From Lachnospiraceae bacterium (GTDB lineage Bacteria > Bacillota > Clostridia > Lachnospirales > Lachnospiraceae), in NCBI GenBank assembly GCA_902363835.1, contig CABJBM010000037.1, positions 1 through 52,742 on the forward strand: a stretch of 52,742 nt of DNA, given 5' to 3'. Numbering within the stretch: position 1 is the first letter of the stretch; each line of letters starts with the position of its first letter. Positions 1 through 9,988 of this stretch are shown here, piece after piece. The translations under genes were made by a program, and so were the position numbers. Below the pieces are notes generated by a model. It worked only from the letters and a program-made list of their open reading frames with translations, did no database searches and had not been told where the DNA came from.

Positions 1-758
<758 letters not shown>

Positions 759-770
759 ATCTGGCCTCCT

Positions 771-1700
771 TTAAAAAGTCACTATAAAATGCCCTGCTTC
801 GTTGATTCTTACTGGCGGAGGATCTGCGGAAGCATCTGGATAAATCACATACAAATGTCCATCTCGTATCTGGAAAATGTAATTACCATTAGCTTGCGTT
901 ACTACTGCATCAGATCCACGTTCACCCTGCGGCCCTCGCGGTCCCTGGATCCCTTGAATCCCCTGTGGCCCCTGCCCACCAGTGGCTCCCGTGGCCCCCT
1001 GATTTCCTTGTGGCCCCTGCGGTCCCATAGGTCCATTGAAGTACCCATTCATTAGTTTAGTATTAAAATCTGTCAGGGTTTCATCTACCCGGCCCCCGGC
1101 TGCAGCTATGTCCGTTACGGCATCGTTTGCTATTACTTCCGTCTGATCCCGGAAGGTTTTTGCATTGTTCTGATACTGGAGAGCCATATCCCTGGCCGCT
1201 TGAGCATCGAGCATATATTGCCTAAGTTCCATCTGTATGGAAGCGTCCAGTTTAGCCATGGTCACGGATCCGTCCACGATCTCTGCGGTAATAGTCCGGT
1301 TCAAGATTTTCATGGAAATGGTTGCTGTACTGTCCACCGAATAAACAAACCGGGTGAGATCAATCACCTTCTGGGTACCGTCTGCCAGGGTAAGGACCAG
1401 CTCGTTATCATCATTGATATCAAAGTTTGCAACTACTTTTTCAATGGCCAGATCGTAAGTGGTTACTGTTCCATTCTGCTGGGTAACGGTCAGAATCCCT
1501 GTATCCGTATCCAGGGTGATTTCTTTTACCAGGAGATTTACAAGAGCCTGCTCCGCCTTTTTCGCATCTAATTGGACAATCCGATTATCTGCTTCCTTGA
1601 TGCCGTTCTCAATTTTAAGAAGATTTGTACGGTTAATTGGTGTTTCCTGTGAAGGTTCGTTCTTCCAGTCTGTTATGTAGTAATACGGTCCATAGGCCAT
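771..1700 (-). CDS. Tail fibre / upper baseplate protein with collagen-like segment
   Basis: This 309-residue protein has three parts. Residues 1 to about 215 are non-repetitive, with beta-rich sequence followed by helical sequence. Residues about 225-265 are Gly-X-Y triplets such as [10 protein letters not shown]. The C-terminal head has about 40 residues. The layout of tail-attachment domain, rigid collagen shaft and small tip fits a phage fibre. The ATG overlaps the stop of the upstream gene by one base (TAATG), which implies coupled translation. It lies downstream of the tail hub gene, as expected for late tail genes. The receptor is unknown. Confidence 0.75.
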   Translation of the reverse strand: MAYGPYYYITDWKNEPSQETPINRTNLLKIENGIKEADNRIVQLDAKKAEQALVNLLVKEITLDTDTGILTVTQQNGTVTTYDLAIEKVVANFDINDDNELVLTLADGTQKVIDLTRFVYSVDSTATISMKILNRTITAEIVDGSVTMAKLDASIQMELRQYMLDAQAARDMALQYQNNAKTFRDQTEVIANDAVTDIAAAGGRVDETLTDFNTKLMNGYFNGPMGPQGPQGNQGATGATGGQGPQGIQGIQGPRGPQGERGSDAVVTQANGNYIFQIRDGHLYVIYPDASADPPPVRINEAGHFIVTF

Positions 1701-1969
1701 TAACTGGCACCCTCTTTCTTATCTGCTTCCGGTTCATTGCTGATTTTAATCCTTTGTTCAGGCATGTTTTTCCAATCGACTGCAGAATATATATCTTTAA
1801 GTTTTTCATCTCTCACTGGTTCCCTAATTTCTCCCGGCGTTCCGGATTCCAACACCTGTGCAATGGCTGCCACTTGCTTGGCATTCTGGATCCCGGTTAT
1901 GGTGACGGCGTTCAGCATGTACTGAATTTGCATCACCTGCTCCTCTGTGTAGGTAATTACTTTTTTCAT
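1700..1969 (-). CDS. Small phage protein between tail hub and fibres (unknown function)
   Basis: The protein has 89 residues and starts [11 protein letters not shown]. The ATG at 1969 is chosen because AAAGGAGAG lies just before it; a longer frame would start at 1999 without a good ribosome binding site. The N-terminal half is helical ([15 protein letters not shown]), and the C-terminal half is charged and holds a W-K-N-M-P segment. I do not recognise a family. It is translationally coupled to the fibre gene at 771-1700, so it may be a fibre accessory or chaperone, but that is only position-based inference. Confidence 0.7.
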   Translation of the reverse strand: MKKVITYTEEQVMQIQYMLNAVTITGIQNAKQVAAIAQVLESGTPGEIREPVRDEKLKDIYSAVDWKNMPEQRIKISNEPEADKKEGAS

Positions 1970-1992
1970 GGACTCTCCTTTCTTAAAGTGAA

Positions 1993-2021
1993 TTGCCATA
2001 TCCTCCCAAATCTTCTATACT
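1993..2021 (+). promoter_or_regulatory. Plus-strand sigma-A promoter for the moron at 2069
   Basis: TTGCCA (1993-1998) and TATACT (2016-2021) are separated by 17 bases, giving 5/6 matches in both hexamers. The site points right, against the surrounding late genes. It lies about 48 bases before the ATG at 2069. Confidence 0.65.
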
Positions 2022-2068
2022 GTGATTACAGGCCATGCCCGGCCAAGTACAGAAGAAAGGAGAAAGAT

Positions 2069-2278
2069 ATGAAGCCAATTCCAATCGTTGTAAATGGTTA
2101 TGATACGTACTATGTTGATCACAATACCTCAACGGATCCGTATTTATTGATAGCCATTCCATCTAATGCTGGGAAAGACATTTCCCATATTTGCGGCACG
2201 TTTGTTTGTGACCACTTCGTCAAACAGGTTGATTACGAAATTATTGATGAAATCCGTTTTATTAAAGCTTACTATTAA
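2069..2278 (+). CDS. Opposite-strand moron, 69-residue protein of unknown function
   Basis: The gene runs against all the neighbouring tail genes. It has a clear ribosome binding site (AAGAAAGGAGAAAG) before the ATG and its own near-consensus promoter at 1993-2021. The protein starts MKPIPIVVNGYDTYYVD and ends in an aromatic-rich tail. No signal peptide, membrane segment or known motif is visible. Its 3' end overlaps the convergent gene at 2262-2471 by 17 bases. A separately promoted gene inside a late operon is the usual sign of a moron that can be expressed in the lysogen. Its role cannot be read from the sequence. Confidence 0.7.
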   Translation: MKPIPIVVNGYDTYYVDHNTSTDPYLLIAIPSNAGKDISHICGTFVCDHFVKQVDYEIIDEIRFIKAYY

Positions 2279-2471
2279 CTTCCGCAAAAGACACTATTAA
2301 CTCTTCACACTCTCCCGGAATCCCGGTTGCTTTTTCAGCATTGAAAAGTCTCGCCAGCGGCCAGCCTTCCGGACCCGGGAGCGTTACAACAATAGGTTTT
2401 TCTTTATAATCTTTTCCGTTGATCTTTAAAGTGCCAACATCGATGTCGATTTCCAGATTACGTATTTCCAT
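2262..2471 (-). CDS. Small phage protein, unknown function
   Basis: The protein has 69 residues and starts MEIRNLEIDIDVGTLKING, which looks like a small all-beta fold. The ATG at 2471 lies inside the 3' end of the upstream gene (14-base overlap) and has GGGGAGAG before it. It belongs to the minus-strand tail-fibre region, but I know no family for it. Its C-terminal codons overlap the convergent plus-strand gene ending at 2278. Confidence 0.65.
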   Translation of the reverse strand: MEIRNLEIDIDVGTLKINGKDYKEKPIVVTLPGPEGWPLARLFNAEKATGIPGECEELIVSFAEVNSKL

Positions 2472-2727
2472 TGATTCTCTCCCCTTTCGAATGATAGGAA
2501 CTGTCTAAGGGAGCTTTGCACCCAGGAACTCTCTCAAAGTACTTCCCATTACTGTCTTCAGGAATGAAAGCATGAGGTTCCTCAATATCAAGTTCTAAGT
2601 TTTTCAGCGTGTCAGCCAGTTCAACTGCCAACGAGCTGGCTGATTTCAATAAACCAATTAACTTTTCTGTCTGCTCCGTAGCTTTTTCTGTGTTGACTGT
2701 TACTTCCAGGTTTATAGCTTTCTTCAT
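2458..2727 (-). CDS. Small phage protein, unknown function
   Basis: The protein has 89 residues. It opens MKKAINLEVTVNTEKATEQ and has a predicted helical stretch (residues about 18-45, Leu/Ala-rich) that resembles the beta-then-amphipathic-helix start seen in some phage minor tail proteins. The ribosome binding site is AGGAGGATATAAAG. It overlaps the next gene by 14 bases. No family is recognised. Confidence 0.65.
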   Translation of the reverse strand: MKKAINLEVTVNTEKATEQTEKLIGLLKSASSLAVELADTLKNLELDIEEPHAFIPEDSNGKYFERVPGCKAPLDSSYHSKGERINGNT

Positions 2728-2771
2728 CTTTATATCCTCCTATTTTCCAATGTGATTTATTAATTTCTGCA

Positions 2772-2802
2772 CACAAAAAGAGCGGGGAATAATCCTCGCT
2801 CT
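2772..2802 (-). terminator. Rho-independent terminator after the cell-wall-binding moron
   Basis: AGAGCGAGG and CCCCGCTCT form a stem with an AATAAT-type loop, followed on the minus strand by five T. It ends the transcript of 2818-3192. Confidence 0.75.
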
Positions 2803-2817
2803 CTGTTATAAGTTTAT

Positions 2818-3192
2818 TTAATTATTCGTTACAGCCTCAACAACCACCTGACCATCTTTTACCCACGCTCCATCAGATCCTACCGTATATCCGTCTGGGG
2901 TTGTGGTGTCGTGGAGCATTCTACTCCATTCGTCAAAGTAATACCACTTGCCATCGATTTCGGCCCAAGTATTTTGTTTTGACCTTCCGTCCTCGCCGAA
3001 ATAATACCAGTTGTCCCACATTTGCTTCCATGTATTAACTGCATAAGTTCTATCTTCATAAACATAACGATAGGTTTCGGAATTAACATCATTTCCTATT
3101 GCAGCCATTCCCTCTGGCAAGCCAAATGCTACAAATGAAGTATACAAGCTTATTAAAAAAGCAACAATTAATGTTTGTCTAATTTTTCTCAT
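2818..3192 (-). CDS. Secreted protein with choline/cell-wall-binding repeats (candidate lysogenic-conversion moron)
   Basis: The protein has 124 residues. A signal peptide is clear: a short basic start (MRKIRQ), a hydrophobic core about residues 7-24, and a small-residue end. The rest holds two to three tandem cell-wall-binding repeats with the hallmark aromatic pattern (WYYFGEDGRS, KWYYFDEWSR, GYTVGSDGAW), as in choline- or glucan-binding proteins of Firmicutes. The gene has its own promoter with a palindrome in the spacer and its own terminator, so it forms a single-gene unit inside the tail-fibre region. Expression in the lysogen and a surface location are therefore likely. It could block phage adsorption or alter the host surface; this is inference. 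Confidence 0.8.
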   Translation of the reverse strand: MRKIRQTLIVAFLISLYTSFVAFGLPEGMAAIGNDVNSETYRYVYEDRTYAVNTWKQMWDNWYYFGEDGRSKQNTWAEIDGKWYYFDEWSRMLHDTTTPDGYTVGSDGAWVKDGQVVVEAVTNN

Positions 3193-3224
3193 AACTAAAC
3201 CCCTTTTCGTCTATTTATATAACA

Positions 3225-3254
3225 ATTCTAATATATTCATATGAATAAAGTCAA
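3225..3254 (-). promoter_or_regulatory. Promoter with internal palindrome for the cell-wall-binding moron
   Basis: On the minus strand, TTGACT (3249-3254) and TAGAAT (3225-3230) are 18 bases apart. The spacer contains the perfect 12-base palindrome ATTCATATGAAT (3235-3246), a likely repressor site. Confidence 0.65.
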
Positions 3255-3273
3255 GGGATTCCACATAAATTGT

Positions 3274-5259
3274 TTACATTGAGCTTTTTATATTTTCAAT
3301 TTCTTCCCATAGGGCAATTATATTTTTTTTGACAGACTTCCATGAACTTCCCCAGCCCGTTTCTGTTCCAAGGGCATCTATACTTACATCACTCGTACAA
3401 TTTGTAGCATCACATTGTATACTTCCTCCAGTTGTAATCTTTCCGGTGCCAAGTAATTCAATTCCTCCATATCCTTCTCCACTTAATGTCAATGAAGCAC
3501 AGCGTCCTCCGGGACTTCCTGCTGGCCTGTCATAGGTATTTAATTGCACCCACCCATTATTAGAGCTTAACAGGTTACTTCCATCAGCGGAGACGTAAAA
3601 ATCTCCAAATCCTACGGCACTCCCATTGGCATAGAACGTTTGAGATTGTAGATTACCTGAGAAAGTACCATTTATGGCAACTATATTCCTACAGGTCATT
3701 TTTCCATCACTTGTCATACTGGAAAAATCTGATTCCCACGACAAACGATTGGTCTTAATAGTAACGGCATTCGGCTCAATTGACAGCTGGGAAGAGACTT
3801 CCCCTTTACTCACCTTTAGGGCGATCTGATTCGCCGTTTGTACAAAGCGTGAATTAGTATCATCGGCAAGGTTCGTTACCGATGTAGCAATCTGATCAGC
3901 CTTGATACTTAATGATGCCTCGGCTTGCTGTGCCCTGGTAACTTCCGCAAGGATCTGGTCAGATGTCACCTTAAACTGCGCTTCGGTGTATTCCTTCAGA
4001 TCGGTTACCCTGACAGAAACTTCTTCCACGGACTTCTTAATGACAGCCGTTTTCCCTTCAAGTTGTATGATTTGTGTCTGAGTGCCAAAGTTCTGTTTTC
4101 TTTCCCTGGTCCCGGCAGCCTCAAAGGTGTCCATCATGGCCTGAATGCCTTTTATGGTACGTTTCAGACAATAAGTCTCAATCACATCATCAGAGGTATA
4201 ACAGATGATTCCATCCCCCGGCTCCACCCATGGCAGAGATGCGGTCACGATCTTACACGGCCTGTAAATCTTCCCTGATATCTGTTCGTATGCTGTAGCT
4301 GCTATATTCGTTAATTCTACCGCACTTTTACCATATACGAGGAAATTTCCCTGTATAATATATGAGTTCTTTCCTCCACCGTATACGGCCCCCACATCCC
4401 CTTCTTCCTGGCGGATCTGGACCTGGTTGATTCCATATACAAGGAAATCTTCATAGGTGGTCCCTGACGGATTGTAATAAGACAACGTTTCTCCCTCTAA
4501 CTGAGACGGAAACAGATTATCTGCCGGGAACAATTCTTCCGACGGGAACAGGCCGGAAGCCCCCAGGAAGACATACTTAAATCTTCCGGTTACATCGATC
4601 TGACCAAAGCACCCGTTTATCTCACAGATAGCTTTCATCACGTCTCGGCCAGATATCTGGGACGGTTCGATAGTCTTTGTGACCTGCATGTCATCCAGCG
4701 GAAGAGTGATGTCATTCTGGTTGATTCCCACATAGGTGCAAAGGGAACCCCTGAACTGCTTCAGGGTCATGGGAAATGTCAGGCCGTTATACCAGCCAGC
4801 TACATCTATATCAAAATTCCTCATGCGGTCATAAGCTGTAATCTTTCTTTTACTGCCATCCACCTGTCTAACAAAGCTGTCCACTTTGTAGATCCCTAAC
4901 ATCATTTCATAGTCCCCTACTTCTAAGGATAGGGCAAATTCTTTCCCGGTCACATCCAGGGTGACATCTGAAACAACAATTTCAATCATTGCCGAACTGC
5001 ACTGCCCGAACTTTAAGGCGTCGCTATCACAGATGTTCTGTTCAAGGACAAACGTTTCTAATGATATCTGGTCTTTGTCGACCAGAAGCACAGGCGCGTC
5101 GTCTACGGGAAACAGCTCATCAGACGGCCAGACGTCTTCCCCAGGATAGAGAAGATCAATCTGACCGTCATAAAACCTCAGCCGGGCTGTCTTTACCGTT
5201 GGCTTAGATATGTTATTTCTACGGAATAATGTTTTTACTTCTTCCGGAATATTAATCAT
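3274..5259 (-). CDS. Tail-associated hub / tail-tip protein (Tal-like)
   Basis: The protein has 661 residues and lies directly after the small Dit-position gene, which is where siphophages encode the tail hub. The N-terminal ~380 residues look like the conserved hub: beta-rich, with an ITAYDRMRNFDID segment and repeated SDELFP/SEELFP motifs. After about residue 390 comes a helical, coiled-coil-like shaft with alternating S/T and V/I. The C-terminal part about 490-661 is Gly/Ser-rich and beta-like (for example SLTLSGEGYGG), as in a fibre tip. No peptidase or lysozyme domain is evident. It starts at an ATG nine bases after the preceding stop, with an AGGAGG site. Confidence 0.75.
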   Translation of the reverse strand: MINIPEEVKTLFRRNNISKPTVKTARLRFYDGQIDLLYPGEDVWPSDELFPVDDAPVLLVDKDQISLETFVLEQNICDSDALKFGQCSSAMIEIVVSDVTLDVTGKEFALSLEVGDYEMMLGIYKVDSFVRQVDGSKRKITAYDRMRNFDIDVAGWYNGLTFPMTLKQFRGSLCTYVGINQNDITLPLDDMQVTKTIEPSQISGRDVMKAICEINGCFGQIDVTGRFKYVFLGASGLFPSEELFPADNLFPSQLEGETLSYYNPSGTTYEDFLVYGINQVQIRQEEGDVGAVYGGGKNSYIIQGNFLVYGKSAVELTNIAATAYEQISGKIYRPCKIVTASLPWVEPGDGIICYTSDDVIETYCLKRTIKGIQAMMDTFEAAGTRERKQNFGTQTQIIQLEGKTAVIKKSVEEVSVRVTDLKEYTEAQFKVTSDQILAEVTRAQQAEASLSIKADQIATSVTNLADDTNSRFVQTANQIALKVSKGEVSSQLSIEPNAVTIKTNRLSWESDFSSMTSDGKMTCRNIVAINGTFSGNLQSQTFYANGSAVGFGDFYVSADGSNLLSSNNGWVQLNTYDRPAGSPGGRCASLTLSGEGYGGIELLGTGKITTGGSIQCDATNCTSDVSIDALGTETGWGSSWKSVKKNIIALWEEIENIKSSM

Positions 5260-5268
5260 AGATACCTC

Positions 5269-5655
5269 CTAATATTCTATAAGCTCAAAAGTGATGGGGC
5301 GGTACAATACCGTATTTTCGTACGGCATTAAGATATCAAACTCCACATCAGGTATGTAAAACTCCCCGGCAGTATAATCGTTTGTTTCATCGTTCCAGTA
5401 TTCAATGCTAACAAGCGTCCGGTCAGGGAAAAGCCCTTGCAATTCGATTTTGTCTTCCAAACACAAGGGCGGGGTGGTGAAAGTAATCGTTGACTTTTTA
5501 TGGGGCAGGACGTTACGGTGAGTTAATCCGGTTGCGTCCGTCCATGGATTCAAGTCAGTTTGACGGTTTGGAATTGATTTATAGTTTTGAAAAAACTTTT
5601 TTGATACGATTGTTCCGGATACCTTCATGAGATATCCGCGATAGTTCGTTGCCAT
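5269..5655 (-). CDS. Tail protein in the distal-tail position
   Basis: The protein has 128 residues, starts MATNYRGYLMKVSGTIV and is mostly beta. It sits between the tape measure and the hub, where siphophages encode Dit, but at 128 residues it is shorter than a classic Dit. The PNRQTDLNPWTDATG and LPHKKSTITF segments resemble small tail proteins of clostridial phages that seem to do this job. The ribosome binding site is AGGTGAAAGC before the ATG. The assignment rests mainly on order. Confidence 0.6.
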   Translation of the reverse strand: MATNYRGYLMKVSGTIVSKKFFQNYKSIPNRQTDLNPWTDATGLTHRNVLPHKKSTITFTTPPLCLEDKIELQGLFPDRTLVSIEYWNDETNDYTAGEFYIPDVEFDILMPYENTVLYRPITFELIEY

Positions 5656-5672
5656 AAGCTTTCACCTCCCCT

Positions 5673-8600
5673 TTACGTAAACGCTGAATCGCCGTTCTTG
5701 CCTTTAAATATATCATTCTGACCTCTTACCGCTTCAAACATTTCTTTTGCAGTAGGAGCTGCCTGCGGATCCTTCTCACTAATTTTCTTTAAAAAGGCTT
5801 TCATTTCCCGAAGCAGCATGAGCAATTCTGTTTTTGTTATGCTATCGCCCATTACCTGATCTGTCTGGGACAATGCCCCATGGGCAGAGCTTTCTGTTCC
5901 GTTGGATTTTGTGCTGCCTACTATAGCAAGCTGCGGGGTCGCGTTGCTTACCAGATTTCTTATACCGGAGATCAGAGGGGTCAGGGATGAACTCATCCCG
6001 CTTTGTACTGCTCTGGAGATCCCCTCCGTAATCTGCATGTTATTGGCAACGGCGGTCCGGTTCCCGATCTGGCCCACCAATTCCGGTCCGCCTTCACGAG
6101 CAACAAACATTTGGCCTTTGTTAGGATATCCTCCGGAGGCAAAACCGGAAACCGGAGATACAGAAACCTCGGATCCGCCTCCTATGCCCATAGCGTCCTT
6201 GATTCCGTCCCCGATTCCTCCAAAGAACTCTCCCATTTTGTTCTGCAGCCAGTCTCCCATGGACAATAAACCGTTCCAAATAGCTTTAATCATATTCTTA
6301 CCTACGTCCACAAGTTTCCCTGGTAGTTTATTAAACCAGCCCACAATGGAGTTTAAGGCTTTCGGTATGTTGGTACCAACCCACCCTATGATATCCGTGG
6401 TCCATTTGACTATCGTGTCTTTAAAAGCAATGATCTTATCATAGATTTTGCCTGGAAGCTCTGCGAAGAAGGTCAGTATGTTTTCAATGATTTTTGGCAC
6501 TTCTACCGAAGCAACCGCAATCATGTTTGCCGCCCAGCCCACGATCTTATCCTTCACCGCCAGGATCTTTTCCCATATCTTGCCCGGGAGCTCTGCGAAG
6601 AAGGTTATTACGGCGCTGATTATTTTGGGAACTTCCGTTGTCACAGTGGAAATCATGTTAAGAACCCATGTGGCCACGGTCCCGATCGCAAAGCCAATCG
6701 CATAACCGATTTTTCCGGGAAGTTCATCAAACCATTTTACTACGTTGTCTATGACCGTCCCGATTTTATCCGGCAGACCTTCCAGATACTTAAGCAGGCC
6801 GTCCCATGCGTCAGAAGCTTTTGTCTTAACGCTTTCCCACACCGCCGATAATTTTTCTGGGATACTCTCGAAAAATGGAATCACGGTATTGTTCCACCAA
6901 TCCGGCACTTTCTTCGTCCAGAATTCCTTGATCTCATCCCAGTGGGTAACTGTGTAGACAATAGTGGCAACCACAGCTGCTATTGCGGCAACGATAAGTG
7001 CGCCGGCAGCTGCTACACTTATACCAAGAGTGGCTGCAAGGGCTGTGACTCCGCTTACAATGGCACTGCCTATCATTCCAGGCAAGGAAGCAAAAAAGGT
7101 CTGTATAGGCGCCCAGATCAGCCCGGATAATACTGCGGGTAATGAAGCTCCCGTTTCAGCCATGGTTGCGGATATTGTAGTTATTACGGCGCTGCTGGAA
7201 AATGCTTTCGCTATGACTGTGCCGATCGCAGAAGCTGTTAAGCTCTTTGCAATTGAGGTAACTATTTTTGATGCTATGGCAGGCCCAAGCCCTGTAAACC
7301 GCAGCAATCCTACGGCGGTGATAATTGTTGTTTCAATAGGGGCGGCATCAAAGGCCCCTTTCCAGATCTCAATTCCGGCTCCTATGGCTTTCCAGATCAC
7401 CTCTCCCACTTTGCTGCCGATTTCAGTAAAATCAATGGATTCCAGAAATGTTCCGATCTTGGTGCCAATCAGGGACCAGTCTGTGTTATCCAAGGCGGCT
7501 ATCAGTGCGTCCAGCAATCCCTTAGCCCACACATTGATTGTCTGTCCGGCAGAAGAGAAGTCAAAGGTCGAGAAGAAGTTGTTTATACCACTCGCAATGG
7601 AATTCCCCCAGTTCGACCAGTCAAAATTTTCACCGAAAGAGAGCGCTGTGTACATTACAGTGTTGAGTGTACCTGCAATGGTTCGCCCTACCGCCCCAAA
7701 CAGATCAGGCGTGATAAGTCCGTTTAAAAACTCAGCCAATCCCTGACCGAAGTTGCTTGCACCAGTATAGATAGAAGGCCAGTTGATACGATTTAAAGCA
7801 TTTGTAAGGCCGTTGCTGATGATAGACCCCACCTTTTCATAATCACCTGCTTTGAAAGCATTGGTAAGTTTTTCCACAACGTCCTGTATTGCTTTATCTA
7901 CCGCGGGACTGACGGTAACATTAGAAAACAATTCTCCTCCGGAAAGATCTCCAAGGTCCGGAATCCCTGCGCCTCCTGCCCCGGCACCCCCCGTTTTAGA
8001 ATCCGAGGTGGTCATAACATTTAGCTTATCAATGCTTGATAAACTTTCTTTTGCTTGTTTCCCTGCTTTCTTTGCCGCATCTCCAATGCCCCCAACTGCA
8101 TTAGAAGCATTGTCTGCCGCATCAGTAACTGCACCTATGCCAGATGCCGCATCTGATACTCCTCCGCCGGAGCTCTTTTTTCCTCCTAATAACTCCGTAA
8201 ATGCTTTGAAAGCGTTGGCAAGGGTCATCATCTTACCGATGATTGTATTGATTACCTTGATCACCGGGGTGAGGACATTAATAAGTCCCTGGCCGATGGT
8301 AGCCTTTAAGGAATCAAACTGAAGCTTTAAGATCCGGACTTGATTAGCCCAGCCGTCGCTGGTACGGATAAAATCACCGGAAGCCAGGGTCAATTGTTCC
8401 TGCACAAACTTATACCTCAGGGCCACCTTTTCGGCTTCTGACATTTTGGCAGTTACTTTCCCGTACCCATTGGCAAGGGCATAGCTGTCTAGGGCACTCT
8501 GGGTCATAACAATACCCAGGTCTTTCAATGTTTCGGTCTCACCCGTGAACACTGATTTCAGCTTTGTGTATGCTTCATCCTGGGATATGTTATAGAATGA

Positions 8601-9041
8601 TGCCACATCTCCGGCCAGACCGGTTAAGGTAGTGGACATATCATAAGCTGCACTTTCAGAAAACCCGAAAGCCTTCGACATTGCTCCAAAGGTACCAGTA
8701 AATTTCTTTGCCATAGTCTCTGACAAGCCAAAAGACTGTGCGGCGTTTTTGGCAAAGGAATCTATCTGCTGGGACATTTTAGGGAATGTCACGTCGACAA
8801 CGTTCTGTACCTCCTGTAGGTCAGATCCAAGTTCGATTGCACTTTTTCCGAAATCAACAATCTTCTTGACAGCAAAGGCAGCGGCCAGAGCTCCTCCTAT
8901 TTTTAACGCGAATCCCGACATCTGTGACGCCAGGGAGCTACCTGCCCTGCCCGCCGTTCTCTGAATGCCAGCTATCTGCTGATCAAAACTATTTTTATTA
9001 ACTACAAGGTCAAGGCCAATCTGACCCACGCTATCAGCCAT
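5673..9041 (-). CDS. Tail tape measure protein
   Basis: This is the largest phage gene (1122 residues). It opens [20 protein letters not shown] and has the typical tape-measure layout. There is a helical N-terminal half with the phage minor tail segment (residues about 85-190, ending near [11 protein letters not shown] and [13 protein letters not shown]). Then come Ala/Gly-rich hydrophobic stretches (about 600-730) and degenerate repeats ending in FFAELPGKI or similar (about 740-930). The C-terminus is Gly-rich and contains [24 protein letters not shown], a motif common at tape-measure ends. A GTG at 9050 also opens the frame, but the ATG at 9041 fits the AAAGGCAGG site better. Its length sets the tail length. 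Confidence 0.93.
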   Translation of the reverse strand: MADSVGQIGLDLVVNKNSFDQQIAGIQRTAGRAGSSLASQMSGFALKIGGALAAAFAVKKIVDFGKSAIELGSDLQEVQNVVDVTFPKMSQQIDSFAKNAAQSFGLSETMAKKFTGTFGAMSKAFGFSESAAYDMSTTLTGLAGDVASFYNISQDEAYTKLKSVFTGETETLKDLGIVMTQSALDSYALANGYGKVTAKMSEAEKVALRYKFVQEQLTLASGDFIRTSDGWANQVRILKLQFDSLKATIGQGLINVLTPVIKVINTIIGKMMTLANAFKAFTELLGGKKSSGGGVSDAASGIGAVTDAADNASNAVGGIGDAAKKAGKQAKESLSSIDKLNVMTTSDSKTGGAGAGGAGIPDLGDLSGGELFSNVTVSPAVDKAIQDVVEKLTNAFKAGDYEKVGSIISNGLTNALNRINWPSIYTGASNFGQGLAEFLNGLITPDLFGAVGRTIAGTLNTVMYTALSFGENFDWSNWGNSIASGINNFFSTFDFSSAGQTINVWAKGLLDALIAALDNTDWSLIGTKIGTFLESIDFTEIGSKVGEVIWKAIGAGIEIWKGAFDAAPIETTIITAVGLLRFTGLGPAIASKIVTSIAKSLTASAIGTVIAKAFSSSAVITTISATMAETGASLPAVLSGLIWAPIQTFFASLPGMIGSAIVSGVTALAATLGISVAAAGALIVAAIAAVVATIVYTVTHWDEIKEFWTKKVPDWWNNTVIPFFESIPEKLSAVWESVKTKASDAWDGLLKYLEGLPDKIGTVIDNVVKWFDELPGKIGYAIGFAIGTVATWVLNMISTVTTEVPKIISAVITFFAELPGKIWEKILAVKDKIVGWAANMIAVASVEVPKIIENILTFFAELPGKIYDKIIAFKDTIVKWTTDIIGWVGTNIPKALNSIVGWFNKLPGKLVDVGKNMIKAIWNGLLSMGDWLQNKMGEFFGGIGDGIKDAMGIGGGSEVSVSPVSGFASGGYPNKGQMFVAREGGPELVGQIGNRTAVANNMQITEGISRAVQSGMSSSLTPLISGIRNLVSNATPQLAIVGSTKSNGTESSAHGALSQTDQVMGDSITKTELLMLLREMKAFLKKISEKDPQAAPTAKEMFEAVRGQNDIFKGKNGDSAFT

Positions 9042-9086
9042 AAATATCACCTGCCTTTAATGAGACAGGCACATCGGCACAGCGTC

Positions 9087-9239
9087 TTAGATTCTTAGCT
9101 CAAATTCTTTCTTGCAATCCTTATTTTTGCATTTTAAAAACACCCCCCTGCAGGTGGCGTCTTTGGTATGAAAAACATTTATCGGATACCCGCAGTAAGG
9201 GCATTTCACCTTTATCTTTTCTTTTTCAATGTCAATCAC
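9087..9239 (-). CDS. 50-residue zinc-ribbon protein
   Basis: The frame starts at a GTG that overlaps the stop of the upstream tail gene (GTGA, four bases), so translation is probably coupled. It ends at 9087. It carries CPYCGYP near residue 14, a single Cys (TCRG) near residue 30 and CKNKDC near residue 36, that is C-X2-C ... C-X4-C. This resembles the short Com-type zinc-finger proteins of phages. It lies between the chaperone frameshift gene and the tape measure. A role in translation or DNA/RNA binding is only inferred. Confidence 0.6.
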   Translation of the reverse strand: MIDIEKEKIKVKCPYCGYPINVFHTKDATCRGVFLKCKNKDCKKEFELRI

Positions 9240-9574
9240 CTCCCACACATCTGCGCAAACATCTGCTCCATAGTCTTCATTTCCTGATCATAAGTAGCAG
9301 GAGACATTGTTTCTGCCTTCCGGTTCCTCCAGTTATCGTAAATGCGTTTCTGGTCTTTACTAAAATGCTTGATCACGTTCTTGTCTGTCTCGGATCGGAT
9401 CGCCACAACACGCCCCAGAGGGGTTTCCGGATCTATTCCGGTAATCAGGGACTTAAATTCATCCCAGCTCACTGTTTCAAACTCTTTCGTGCGAATGCGC
9501 AACCCGTACTGTGAAAGGAAACTAGAAATAATTAAATCCCAGTCCTCAAATAAATCATAGTACGGGTCACTGCT
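9236..9574 (-). CDS. Gp15-like tail assembly chaperone extension (frameshift product of 9567-9866)
   Basis: This frame encodes a Gp15-like domain: a D-P-Y-Y-D-L-F-E-D-W opening, then SWDEFKSLITGIDPETPLGR and IRSETDKNVI. It is open from a TGA near 9590 down to 9236 and has no ATG, GTG or TTG until the TTG at 9502, by which point the conserved DPYYDLFEDW part has been lost. The preceding chaperone gene ends exactly where this domain begins. Reading GAG at 9575-9573, slipping back two bases to the identical GAG at 9577-9575, and continuing with AGC AGT GAC joins the two frames into a ~210-residue protein. This matches the conserved G/GT tail-chaperone frameshift of siphophages. A +1 shift at the TGA-C stop is the alternative. 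Confidence 0.75.
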   Translation of the reverse strand, partial: SSDPYYDLFEDWDLIISSFLSQYGLRIRTKEFETVSWDEFKSLITGIDPETPLGRVVAIRSETDKNVIKHFSKDQKRIYDNWRNRKAETMSPATYDQEMKTMEQMFAQMCGR

Positions 9575-9866
9575 CTCCCTGGCTCATATCCTCCCCGGTG
9601 ATCAACTCTATCGCGTTCTGAATCACCACAGTTAAGTCGTGAAAACTCAGTTTCAGCTTTTCAATCTCTTTCTGCGATTTCTCCGGAAACATCAGGTCAT
9701 AGGTTTTTAAAATCTCACTCAGCCCTGGTTCGCCTGTACTCATAAGCCCCATAACCTTAAGCATGGTGGGGGCGTCAGCATTTACCTCCAGTTTCTTTCC
9801 TTTAATGATCAAGGACGGATTCCCGTCAAAAGTCAGCTTTTCTGTAATATCAATTACTTTTGCCAT
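9567..9866 (-). CDS. Tail assembly chaperone (G-type)
   Basis: The protein has 99 residues, starts MAKVIDITEKLTFDGNPSL and lies between the major tail protein and the tape measure, the fixed position of the tail assembly chaperone. The family is small and alpha/beta and is made in a short form and a frameshifted long form. The last codons, GGA GAG CAG TGA, provide the slip site discussed for 9236-9574. The upstream ribosome binding site is GAGGAGATATAA. It acts in the cytoplasm, coating the tape measure during tail assembly, and is absent from mature virions in the known cases. Confidence 0.8.
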   Translation of the reverse strand: MAKVIDITEKLTFDGNPSLIIKGKKLEVNADAPTMLKVMGLMSTGEPGLSEILKTYDLMFPEKSQKEIEKLKLSFHDLTVVIQNAIELITGEDMSQGEQ

Positions 9867-9883
9867 AATTTATATCTCCTCTC

Positions 9884-9914
9884 AAAAAGAGCCGGGTTTT
9901 ATTGTCCTGGCTCT
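9884..9914 (-). terminator. Intrinsic terminator behind the major tail protein
   Basis: AGAGCCAGG and CCGGGCTCT-type arms pair with a loop that contains TAA, followed on the minus strand by five T. The 5' arm is also the last coding part of the -1 extension of the major tail protein. It may be partial, which would set high tail-tube levels relative to downstream genes. Confidence 0.7.
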
Positions 9915-9988
9915 ACATCTGATTCTTTATTTTCTTCTGGTTCTTCCGGTTCCGCGGACGGCGCAGGATCTACGCTCCCGCCTGGGTA
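9899..9988 (-). other. -1 frame C-terminal extension of the major tail protein
   Basis: A shift of -1 at A-AAT-TTT (minus strand, 9994-9988) opens 29 codons, with no stop until TAA at 9899-9901. The extension is acidic and Pro/Glu-rich (it contains SVDPAPSAEPEEPEEN) and ends inside the loop of the terminator. A random out-of-frame tail would not be expected to have this composition. It could be programmed frameshifting or the relic of a one-base T-run deletion. Confidence 0.55.

Noticed and set aside
6964..7746. 260-residue plus-strand frame opposite the tape measure
   Set aside because: It is a mirror of the Ala/Gly-rich tape-measure sequence with no ribosome binding site or independent features.
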